Assembly: GCA_033557465.1 (NCBI GenBank)
Contig: CM066031.1
Span: forward strand, 175,367,043 to 175,431,042
DNA: 64,000 bases
DNA from: Ichthyophis bannanicus
Taxonomy: Eukaryota > Chordata > Amphibia > Gymnophiona > Ichthyophiidae
Direction of reading: 5' to 3'
This document shows, piece by piece, positions 54,083-64,000 of the stretch (positions are counted from its first letter, which is position 1; every line of letters begins with the position of its first letter). A model generated the notes under the pieces. It was not told where the DNA came from. It was given only the letters and a program-made list of their open reading frames with translations, and did no database searches. The translations under genes and the position numbers were made by a program.

Positions 54083-54572
54083 AAAAGCACCTCCGGTGTG
54101 GCGTCCTGTCTGCTGCTGCCTCCCTGCTAGTGCTGTTTTGTCTGCTGCCTGCAATTCCCTGCCTGCTGTCCATTGTTGTCTCACCCGATCCTCTGCTCTC
54201 TCCCAGGTACCTCCTCCTGAAGCCACCTGATTGGTCCTCACCCTCAGAGCACCGGAAGAGACGCGGACGTGTTTCACGTGCCCGCGCCTCCTTTGTGGAG
54301 CCAACATCTTGCTTAAAAGCACCTCCGGTGCGGCGTCCTGTCTGCTGCTGCCTCCCTGCTAGTGCTGTTTTGTCTGCTGCCTGCAATTCCCTGCCTGCTG
54401 TCCACTGTTGTCTCAACCGATCCTCTGCTCTCTCCCAGGTACCTCCTCCTGAAGCCACCTGATTGGTCCTCACCCTCAGAGCACCGGAAGTGACGCGGAC
54501 GCGTTTCACGCACCCTCGCCTCCTTTGTGGAGCCAACATCTTGCTTAAAAGCACCTCCAGTGCGGCATACCG
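54083..54572 (+). repeat. 232-bp monomer array, downstream block
   Basis: AAAAGCACCTCC starts at 54083, 54315 and 54547, in phase with the upstream block. The last unit is cut after GTGCGGCAT, and the LINE 5' sequence begins. Confidence 0.92.
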
Positions 54573-54690
54573 CGCCGCAGAGGTGTGTGCCGTGGTCGCG
54601 CGCTGAAGGTGCATGCCCAAGGAACAGGACTTGCTCCTTGGGTGAGCTCCTTGGGGCGAATCCGGGGGCGGGAGCACGGAGTCCCCTCAG

Positions 54691-57600
54691 GTGGCAAAAT
54701 CTTCTATAGCACCTGTCCTTAAACGCTCCTCGTCTCCCTCTCACCCTCCCACTACTGGCATTCCAGACTCCTGGGTCTCCTCTTCTAAGCACTGTGGTAA
54801 GTCATATCTCTTTTCCAATTTTGCACTTTCTCTTCCCTACACAATCTGGTTTCTCCTTATTATGTCTTTCATTCCAGTACACTGGAGCTGGCGTCCCACC
54901 TCCTCCATCGCATCTGTTTCTTCAGACTCACTTTCTCGTAATTTCTCCAAGTTGGTTCCCTGTTCTTGGTATCCTCCTGTCTTGCCTTCCCCCCAGTTCC
55001 TTCTGCTTCTCCAGCTCGCTCTCTTAAACTGTCGCGCTCTCCGTTCTAAAACTGTTCTAGTCCATGATTTCCTCTCTCAGCACGCCTTCGATGCTTTCTT
55101 CCTTACTGAAACTTGGTTAAGGGATGGTGAGGAGCCACTCCTAAACCACTGCTTGCCTCCAGGCTATTCTGCTCTGTCCACCACTTGCCGGGGCAGCAGC
55201 GGCGGAGGGGTCACAGTTTTATATCGCTCTTCCCTCCCTTTCCAGGAGCTTTCTTCCCCTGCACTGCATTACCCTGAGTCTCTGCTTCTTCGTCTGGGTT
55301 CCTCTCCCTCGCTTTATTTTCTCCTTGTCAATGTTCCATCCTCTTTGTCTCCCCAGTTATGGGATAACCTCCTCGCCACCATATCTGAAGCCACTTTCCT
55401 TTATCCCCATCTCTTGATTTTAGGTGATTTCAATATCCACGTCGACTCGCCCTCTACTCCCCGGGCTCGTAATTTTCTGACCCTCTTGTCTGATCTCTCT
55501 CTTGTCCAATCTGTTTCTTTTCACGCTCATTCTACTGGGCACTCCCTGGACCTACTTATCTCCCCTGGATCCTCCCCTTTCCCCTCTTCTTCCCTTTCCT
55601 CCCTTCCCCTTCCATGGACCGACCATTCCTGTCTCCTTTTCTCCCTCCCCTGTCCCTCCACTACCCTGACCCCCCCCCCCCTCAATTCTCTTTCCCCTTC
55701 CACCCTGTCTTGTCATATTACTGTCAACACTCTCCATCAGTTTCCTTCATCGGATACTCTGTTCCCTCCAGACTTTCATCTCCTTTCACCTGACTCCCAG
55801 GCATGCACTTGGAATACGACTCTCTCCTCTGCCCTCGACACCATTGCTTCCCTCCATCCCCCTCGTCTTCCCCACCGATCTACCCGTCACCCTTGGTTTC
55901 GCTCTGGGCTTTTTCTCTACTGTAGGTACCTCTGCCAAGCCAAGCGTCTATGGCGAAAACGTCCAAACTCTTCCACCCTATCCCACTTCCACTCATCCCA
56001 TCGCCACTATCGTTCTCTTCTTCACTCTGCTAAACAGAACTACTTTTCTAACCTCATCACCTCCTCTTCAAACTCTTCTCGCCAACTATATTCCATCCTC
56101 TGCTCTCTTCCCGCCCCTCATTCCTCCCCCACCCCCCATCTTCCCTTTCTACCCCAGATCCTTCCTCCCTGGCCTCTTACTTTGTTTCCAAAGTCCAGTC
56201 TCTTCGTCTCTCATTTCCCTCCTGCCCTCCCCCTCTTTCCCCGCCCTCCCCCTCTTTCCCCCCCTCCCTCCCTGGTAGCACCCCATCCCCCATTTCCCCC
56301 CCCCCCTTCTTCTCTCTTCACCCTCCCCTCTCTCTCGCATCACTGGTCCACTTTTGAGCCCATTACTCCCACTGCTCTCTCCAAGGTTTTCTCATCTACC
56401 CGTAAAACCTCCTGCCCTGCAGATCCTATTCCTTCCTCCTGGTTGCTGGAATCCTCCCTTGCTCTGTCCCCCTTTATTCTTTCCATATTTAACTCTAGTC
56501 TGTCATCTGGTATCTTTCCCACCTCTTGGAAGCACACCTATGTCCACCCTATTCTTAAGAAAGGTCCCCTAGACCCCCACCTCTCCCTCCAGCTGGCGTC
56601 CCATCTCTAATCTTCCCTTCCTCTCTAAACTTTTGGAAAAACTGGTTTTCTCTCTGCTCTCTCTTCTCATTTTGAGGTTTCTCTTACCCTCTATCCCCAG
56701 CAATCAGGCTTCCGCCCAGGTCATAGCACAGAATCTGTCCTCCTTTCTCTTCTCAATGATCTTCACACTGCTCACGACCGTGGTTTGCTCTCTCTTGCTG
56801 TTTCCCTGGATCCTTCTGCTGCCTTCGACCTGGTTGATCATCGCACTCTCCTATCTCGCCTTCAGGATGCCAGCCTCTCCGGTTTGGTTCTTCATTGGTT
56901 TCACTCCTTTCTGTCCGGCTGCACTTTCTCAGTTCAAACTGGATTAGGGTCCTCATCTCCCACTCCTCTTCCCTGTGGTGTTCCTCAAGGTTCTGTCCTT
57001 GCTCCGCTTCTCTTTAATGTATTCCTAGCTCCCCTTGCTCTTCTCATTCAGCAACACGGTGTTTCTGCGTATTACTATGCTGATGATATCTTCCTTCTTT
57101 ACCACACTGACTCTGCTGCACCAGATATCACTACTTTCAATACTTGTCTTTCCTCTGTTGCTTCTTGGCTCTCTTCCAATTTCCTTCACATCAATCTCTC
57201 TAAAACCTCCGCTATCTGGTTCACTTTTGGTAACCCCCCTCCTCCCCTAACCCCTCTGTTCTTTTCCTCACCCATCCCCACTGTCTCCTCCTTACGGTAT
57301 TTGGGCGTAATCCTTGACTCTTCTCTTTCTTTCAAAGAACACGTCTCCTCAGTCATTCAACGCTCATTTTTCACTTTAAAACAACTTCGTGCCGCACGTT
57401 CTTTTCTCACCTCCTCCTCTATGACCACCCTCATTATATCCCTTGTCATGTCTCGTCTCGACTACTGCAATGTCTGTCTTGCCGGCGTCCCCCAATCCCA
57501 AATTCTTCGTCTCCAATGTCTTCAAAATACTGCCGTTCATGTTCTAACTCATGCTTCACGCTTTGACCATGTCACTCTCCTTCTAATTCACCTCCACTGG

Positions 57601-57960
57601 CTTCCCATTGTCTTTCGTATTCAGTTTAAAGTTCTTATCTTTGTGCACAGGGTGATCTACTCTGGTATTCCCCTGTATCTCGCCGTCCAGGTCCATCTCC
57701 ATACCCCGCACCGATCCCTTCGCTCTATTCACGCTAACCGTATGTTTCTTCCCCCCTACCCCCCTTCCCAAGCTCACCTGGAATCCACTCGGTCCTCAGC
57801 CTTCTTCTTCCTTAGTCCCAGACTCTGGAACTCACTCCCCCACTCACTCCGCTTAGAAACCTCCTATATGTCCTTCAAAGCTAAACTGAAAACTTATCTT
57901 TTTTGGCTCCACCTTCAATCTCCCCTTCCCCGCCTCACCCCCTCCCTTCCACCGCGTTAG
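54691..57960 (+). pseudogene. L2-like LINE endonuclease-reverse transcriptase, frameshifted
   Basis: Endonuclease motifs run from about 55025: LLNCRALRSKTV, FDAFFLTETWL, LILGDFNIHVD and WTDHSCLLFSL. The pre-RT linker contains CPADPIPSSWL. RT continues in other frames after breaks near 56595 and 56670-56785: SAAFDLVDHRTLLSRL, CGVPQGSVLAPLLFNVF, YYYADDIFLLY, LRYLGVILDSS, MSRLDYCNVCLAG and RLWNSLPHSLR near the end. The gene is strongly C/T-rich on the plus strand. The preceding region (54573-55020) is the 5' UTR and possible ORF start. Two frameshifts make it inactive. Confidence 0.9.
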
Positions 57961-58247
57961 TGTGTTAGCTTCCTATCCCCTCTCCCCCACCGTTTCGCTA
58001 GTTGTTCATGCTCTCCTATCCCTTCCTCCCCCCCTCTGTTATCCCCCCTTTTGCGATGTCAATTGTGTTTCCCTCCCCCCCCTTGTTATCCACTTTTGCC
58101 CCCCTACTATCTCTGATCCTAACCCTTTTATCTTTTAAAGATTTTATGGTGTTCCTTTTCCTTTTCGCAGCTTTTTTTTAATGTATGTGAACCGCCCAGA
58201 TGCTAATCATTTATGGGTGGTATATAAAGTTTTAATAAACATAAACA

Positions 58248-60740
58248 TACTACCCTATGGCCATGAGTGTACAGATCCCTGAATGTATATGCAGCACCCA
58301 ATCTAAGCAATGAGGTAAAACACAGATAAGCATATCATAAAATGGTCCTTGTCATGTGTGTGGCGCATTGTCACAAGAGACACAGGATGAACTACACATG
58401 TGACTGTGTAAGCTGCAGACAAATCAATGAGTAACAAGCTGTATTGGGAAACAAAATGTTAACATGGTTTGTGAACCAGCCAAGCATGAAAAGCATGGTA
58501 CAGTACTCAATATAAACATCATCCAATGTTATTGTGTCACAACACATTCATGTACACAAATATGCACAATGTAAATCTCCTAATGTCACAGAGACATCCT
58601 GTGTGCAGAGTATCACACCTGGCTATGGGAAACAGAGATGACACATGTAGGTGTGGTGCAACTTGTGGGGATGTGTGACAACTTGTCATGGCCAAAATGG
58701 CCAATGCAAGGGTGACAAGGAAATAACACACCCCCTATGCAATGTGCCGTTGCTGCAATACACCCATTTTGATGTTGTTTCCTGCCAAAACATTTGTCAG
58801 TCATGGAGCCATGGCAGCGACATGGTAAAATAAGCAACATGGAAATGACAGTCAGGAATGGCAGACTGCAGTTGTCATTGCTGGTGCTGTTTGATTCCTC
58901 GCTGCAAATAGTCTGTTTCCCTGGCTGTAATGGTGTGTGGAGCGTCAGAGCTATCTCCAAGTCAGAGTCTATAGCCATGGGTGTTGACAGTGAGGTGTGA
59001 GGTTTGCCGATAATGAAGACAGATTCCATACCGAGTGACTGTGACAACAAGGGTATGCCAAGGAGCCACATGATACAAGCAGTGGACTGTATCACCAGAC
59101 CAGTGTGCACTGCATCCACCAATCAGCCAATTGGATAGCAATGTCCAGCATTGGCATGTGTTCCATAACATAAACTCCGTTACTGTATGCCACCCCTTCT
59201 CAGGCAGCATCGTCTATTGTTAATGTCTCAGCCAACCTGTGGGTGGTGGTGACTGCAGATGCACTGTTGGGGCCTTCCACTGTGGGTGGTCCATGCTCCC
59301 CGAAAAACATAAACGAAAGGTAGGTATGTCTTTCAGCATATATCATGAGTTACCATTCCAGTGCCTGCACAGTATATGTCAATGTGGAAAATGATCAACA
59401 TTAAACCAACACATTGCCAAAACACAGCTACCATGGAAGGTGTAGGACAGTCAAAATGATTAGTACACATTATGTTCACATCTGCTCTGCCACATAGGCA
59501 TGTCCATGACTATGTGATACATGTGTGGCACAATTCCCCATCATGTTCAACAATGCAACATGACAATGACATCTCAATGTACTCTGAGTAACAAACCTGC
59601 TAATGACATACAAGATGTATTATGCTGTTAGGCAAACATTTTCCAATGTGGAGGACATCTGATGTGTGGTGAATGTGCTGCACAGGGGCTGCCTGGAAAT
59701 GCCACTGCGTGCAACCAGTCAATCCTGATCCAGAGATGTTGGTCACAGAGTGTGAGATTCGTCAGTGTGGATGTCAAAAGAGCATTGCCTGTTGTCCAAA
59801 GTAGGCCGACATGTGACAGATGTTAATGAAGTAACATTTTGATTTGCCCTGGACAAAATGTATAACAGTGACTAGAAGAAACACAAGGCATGACATGATC
59901 AAAGCAGTCACAGGGAGGCATCTGAAAGCTAGCAGGATTACTGCTGTCATGTGTACAGGGCCTTTCACACCTCAGACCATAGTGAACATATGTCTGCACA
60001 GAGTATCTGTATAATGCAAAATGCTCTGCAGACATACTACAACATACAACATACGTGCACCTGGTACTAGGTTCCCTGTCTGGGTCCAAGATGAGGCCAA
60101 TAGAAGCAATGCCATGAGCCTATCCAAGGGCACAGTCATGTAGACTATTTGAACAATGGTAAGAAATAGTTACATGCAATGTGTAACACCCCCACCCCTA
60201 TCACATTTGTACACTCAGCATCATGGTTGGGAATGTCAGCAACACTATGGTGTCTAATTACCACTTGCTGAAATCCATATGGCGACATAAATGGTGACTC
60301 ACAGACATGGGGTATATGCAAGATAGGTTTGCGGCAATGTATGTAGGAATATGAGGGAACAGCACCCATGTCAAATGGTGTCTTTTGCCCTCAGTCCACA
60401 CAGGGTAACAGACACTATGGCATCAGCACATCAGAGAGATATCTTTGTGAAACATATGCAGGGATGTGATGTAAGAAGCATACCTCTGATGCCTCTGTGT
60501 ATGATGAACCAGTCCCAACTCACTTCCATGTTGCCACGTGTAGAGAGGTGGACCACAGTAGGCTGCATATAAATCCTCTTGGCCCAGTGAGGTACCTCAT
60601 CACAACAGCAGGAGCGGTAGTCCATCAAACATGTTCTGAACAGTCACAAACACAGAAGACACACATATGTTAGGTTGTAGTCCTGAAACACACAGGACAG
60701 TATGAACATTAGTTCATATACGCCTTTCCCCACATACACA
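58248..60740. other. Harbinger-like interior, no gene recognised
   Basis: TG/CA-rich, low-GC DNA with many CATG and CACA words. ORFs are short and give no motif I know. A second Harbinger gene (Myb/SANT-like) was looked for here and not seen. Confidence 0.4.
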
Positions 60741-61117
60741 TTACTCACATGAGAAGAGCTGCTCAATGAGATGCTGCCTGATAGCTATGCCTGCATGTGT
60801 GTTTCTACGGCCTCGTACAGGAGGGCACATAGGATCTTCCTCAAGTTCCAGATTAATGTCAACTGGGATATTGTGCCTGAGAGCAATGTTGTGCAGTATG
60901 CAGCAGGCTAGGATTATGTGTGCCACAGTCATGGGTTGGTATTCTAAGGCCTCACCAGTCTTATCCAGACACCTGAAGTGACTCTTTAACATGCCAAAGG
61001 TGTGCTCAATGACAGAGTAGGTGGAGGTGTGGGCCTCATTGTATCTCATCTCTGCACATGTGGGTGGAAAATGCACAGGGGTCAGCAGCCAGGCCCGACA
61101 CCCATAGCCAGCATCAC
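60741..61117 (-). pseudogene. PIF/Harbinger DDE transposase, last exon
   Basis: Minus-strand codons give GDAGYGCRAWLLTPV (second catalytic Asp region of HARBI1-like nucleases) and SVIEHTFGMLKSHFRCL (catalytic Glu), then IILACCILHNIALRHNI and a C-terminal acidic tail. A consensus 3' splice site (TTTGCTTTCTGCAG) lies immediately upstream, so this looks like a downstream exon. The exon with the first catalytic Asp was not found between 61130 and 63780, where a decayed CR1 occupies much of the space. The exon is open to its stop at 60741. Confidence 0.8.
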
Positions 61118-61329
61118 CTGCAGAAAGCAAATGTGACAGTTAGTCATGTAATATAGGAGCACGTTTTGCCTTTTATGCTAAATTATATTCTGATTTGATT
61201 TAAATTACAGCTCTTTGCTGCTGCTAGGCTCTGACTTATTATGAAATTTAAACTACAAGCTCTCTGCTGGGTTCCAAATTTAACCAGAAACTTAAACTGC
61301 TGCTACTAGGCCCTGACTGATTTAACAAA

Positions 61330-62480
61330 AAACCTGTGCTGAGATTCCAGGATGAATGTGCTGCTCTGGTTTGGCAACAGTGTTCCTGGCCATATGTGAG
61401 CTACGCCGATGATATTGTCCCCCATAAGGGGCTTATCAAGGTAACCAACAGCTTGGGGATGCATTCAAGGGTGTTGATCATGATCTGATATGGGTGGACT
61501 GACAGATGACAGAGGGTAATGGTGAATGGAACTCACTTGGATGAAGACGTGGTGCTTAGCGGTTTGCCCCAGGGTTCGGTCCTGCGACGTGCACCATTCA
61601 CTGTAAGTGTGCATGATAGTGCTCACAGACTGAATGGACTTTTCTGTCCTTTGGCAGATTACACATAGATGTTGGACAGAGTGGACTCCCTAGAGGGAGT
61701 GGTAACATGCAAACAGGGAAACACAAGCTGGAAGAATGGTACAATGCTTGACGGTGCCACAATGATGTGAAGTGCACTGTCATACAATGGGGGGCAAAAA
61801 TGCAAGGGAATCCTATGTGATGGGCATGATAGTTTGGTGTGCATGGACCAGGGGATGTATCCATTGAGATAGTTTCTGAGGATGTGACATTGGCAGAACA
61901 GCGTGACAGGGGCCAGAGGCATGCAGGGTCGCTTACAGGGAGGTGTTACCAGCCGAAAGGTGGAGGTACCAATAGCACTGTACAAGGTGGTGGCGAGGCA
62001 TCACTTGCAATACTGTGGTAATGGTTGCAGACCATCTCTCACAAAGGTCCTGAAACAGCAGAAAATAGTTAATTGGATGTTTGGCCACATCATTTGGAGC
62101 CTGCATCAGACAACCTCTGAGTAAAGACCTGAGGGCCCAAAGATGTTGACCCCAGAGGTGTGGAAGGAGAGGGGAGATATGAATCTGACATTTCAGACCT
62201 GAGGAGTCATGATGTACACATAAACGTCCTCCAAAGAGGTGTTAGCTGTAAAATTATAGCACGTTACATGTAGCTGCATGGGTGTCAACCACCAGGCAAT
62301 ATCTTGTGATACCAATACACTGAAAGGGTGGTGGATGCTTGGGATGGCCTCCCAGTGGAGGTGGTGGTGGCAAATACAGTCACAGACCACAAAATGGCAT
62401 GGGACCGACACAGTAGACCCCTTTATGGCAACAGCATGTAAGTCAAGACAACATTGCAATCTCTCTCAGTAGGTTGGGGT
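61330..62480 (+). mobile_element. old, decayed CR1 fragment
   Basis: Broken CR1 RT words are visible in plus orientation: TTGCCCCAGGGTTCGGTCCT (GxPQGSVL region, about 61564), TTGGCAGATTACACATAG (the F/YADDT region, about 61652), a GAGGTGTTACCAGCC-to-TGGTGGCGAGGCATCACTTG segment, and a TGGATGCTTGGGATGGCCTCCC word near the 3' end. Divergence is much higher than in the other CR1 copies here, so this insertion is old. Confidence 0.55.
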
Positions 62481-63782
62481 GGCTTAGATGGAGCAGTGTG
62501 TACACCCCTGACCCACAACATGTGGAGGGCTGACCTTCACAGTCTCAGCAGGTGTGCCTACATTTGCTACCTTGCTTGGCGGACGTGATGGACCAGACCT
62601 GTCATTCTCTGCCACCATCCGCTATGTTGCTGTGTTACCATGCTATGAACACCTTGTAGGGCACATTGGCAGATTTCCATGCATGACAGTTGCATGAGCA
62701 CAGGTCATCAACCCTTTTACTATGTCACCCCTCTGTACAATCTAGTCCATACAGATCTCCACAAAGGAAACGTGTTCCTTGGATTTGGCACCCCCTAGTT
62801 GTGGTGTGTTTCACCTGCTCATTCACATGCATCCTATATGTGGATCCATGTAGAGAAATGCTCCATTACTACACGGCCAACATGCTGATCATTATGCACT
62901 CCACACATGTCACAGACCTGATTTTGTGGACATATGCCCTCAGGATTGCATTAGGAAACCATGTTACCATCTCCTATTATCTGATGCTGTGACATTCATT
63001 CCAGGCAAAAGCACACTACATAATGGCACACCTCACAAAAGTGGACCACAGTAGCTACACACCAGGACCCACAGACATGCCAGGGTGGTAGTTACTGAAC
63101 ATTGTGACTGATGGACCAGCATTTATGAACAACAGGCTGCATAGATCCAAAATAGTGATGGGGACATAGATTTGTTAGGGCACTTTGGCCCGGTGACTCC
63201 ACAGACTGGGGCTCTCCAGAGGCTCACATATGTATCCCAGACATTGCACAAGGGGACATCTAAAACTGCAAGCGACACACATGTGTGGTTTCTGCAGCAA
63301 CATGTGGTGGAGCCCCACGCACATGGATGGAGTGTGTCTGTTCATATGTGCACCAAAGGGAGTACAATGGACCTCCAGCACCAGCATTCTTATCCACCAT
63401 GTCCAACACTGAGACAACACGTCTCATCACAACACACACAACATTCTGACAGGGCAACCTGGTGATGTGAACTTCATGTTGTGCGACTGTCTCCCCTTAG
63501 CATAGATAGGCAAACAGGTCAGGTGTTTATGGATCTCAGCCTGACACAACATAAGGGCCCTTCCGTACCTGGAACACAATTTCATCTCCTTGGTTTCTGT
63601 CTGGTTTGGTCCCATTACATACAACCTTTCACAGGAATGGAGGTTCATTTGTCTGTTAGTTGATGAACCGGACAATTTGGTCCAAATTGGTGAAGGGACA
63701 TGACAATATGATACCCGTCTATATGAGGTAAATGGTGGGACTTTATGTGTGCATTTGTAGTCATAACATTTGCAATGTGAAA
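62481..63782. other. unassigned, Harbinger-like DNA
   Basis: No coding or repeat signature that I recognise. Composition is similar to 58248-60740. Confidence 0.35.
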
Positions 63783-64000
63783 CCTCATAAGAACATAAGA
63801 ACATAAGATATGCCATACTGGGTCAGACCAAGGTCCATTAAGCCCAGTATCCTGTTTCCAACAGTGGCCAATCTAGGTCATACGTACCTAGCAGTTTCCA
63901 CAAAAGACACAGGTTCCGCAATGCTTGTACTGGGTCAAGCATTGATATCCTGGGTCCATTCTTAATAGTGGTTTATGGACCTTCCCTCCAGGAACTTGTC
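63783..64000 (-). mobile_element. CR1 LINE 3' tail (cut by window end)
   Basis: Antisense CR1 beginning with the repeated 3' tail TAAGAACATAAGAACATAAG and the CATACTGGGTCAGACCAAGG signature. It is nearly identical to 27561-27780. Confidence 0.93.

Larger units (their letters stand above)
34437..58247 (+). mobile_element. L2-like LINE with 232-bp 5' monomers, split by an L1
   Basis: The ends are marked by TACT at 34433-34436 and 58248-58251. The monomers (34437-35583 and 54083-54570) lead into a body with an endonuclease-RT gene, and the 3' end has a hairpin (GAACCGCCCAGATG ... GGGTGGTATA) and an (ATAAAC)n tail. Without the L1 it would be about 5.3 kb, close to a complete LINE. The 4-bp TSD and hairpin tail match those of the VNTR retroelement at 27809. 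Confidence 0.8.
30881..63780 (-). mobile_element. PIF/Harbinger-like element split by nested insertions (approximate span)
   Basis: The left edge is the terminal-motif sequence at 30881. Interior pieces are 30881-32037, 33698-34436 and 58248-63780, joined across a solo LTR and the LINE/L1/Gypsy stack by TSDs. A Harbinger DDE exon on the minus strand lies at 60741-61117. No right TIR is seen, so the right limit, set where the CR1 begins, is provisional. Assigning all three pieces to one element is inference from the TSDs and similar composition. Confidence 0.5.

Noticed and set aside
55500..56350. Low-complexity C/T-rich tract
   Set aside because: It is the coding strand of the L2-like LINE, with endonuclease motifs on both sides, not a simple repeat.

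Overview
The window looks like repeat-dense nuclear DNA of a vertebrate with a large genome. I recognise no host gene, rRNA or functional tRNA. It contains CR1 LINEs with the typical CR1 C-terminus and 8-bp 3' tails, several L2-like LINEs, an L1, a DIRS tyrosine-recombinase element, gammaretrovirus-like and Gypsy LTR elements, and hAT, PIF/Harbinger and unplaced DNA transposons. This mix best fits an amphibian, and a caecilian is my guess. That is inference; another tetrapod is possible.

Layout. 1-813: a 3'-terminal ORF fragment and an LTR-like stretch. 814-3649: a complete DNA transposon with about 125-bp TIRs and one 575-aa zinc-finger/transposase-like protein; I cannot place its superfamily. 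3650-15665: one minus-strand L2-like LINE split into three pieces by a complete DIRS element (4026-9858, with both terminal repeats and the internal complementary region) and by a 4.3-kb terminal-inverted-repeat element (10343-14628) carrying five tRNA-like segments. 15666-20709: a decayed DIRS relative, a solo LTR and unassigned DNA. 20710-27560: a gammaretrovirus-like ERV (LTR, gag, pro-pol, no env), broken by frameshifts and a CR1. 27561-29562: a CR1 interrupted by a VNTR-containing composite retroelement, then an L2-like LINE tail. 29563-30880: an L1 fragment.

30881 to about 63780: a nested stack. A Harbinger-like element is split by an L2-like LINE (34437-58247, TSD TACT). That LINE carries 232-bp 5' monomers, and an L1 (35584-54082, 14-bp TSD) lies inside them. 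A Gypsy-type element (38518-50542, TSD GTAC) lies inside the L1. A LINE (43726-49527) lies inside the Gypsy 5' LTR. A further LINE (44068-45963) and a hAT element (46242-48788, 8-bp TSD) lie inside that LINE. The window ends in a CR1 tail.

The most unusual item is the Gypsy family. Its 1.54-kb LTR holds a 353-codon frame that runs on in phase from the integrase ORF across the polypurine tract. A diverged 1.66-kb solo LTR (32038-33697) keeps the same kind of frame with matching N-terminal, central and C-terminal motifs. Other points of interest are tRNA-like cassettes in Harbinger-like elements, the VNTR composite retroelement, LINE 5' monomers, and a 0.4-kb palindrome in the hAT element.
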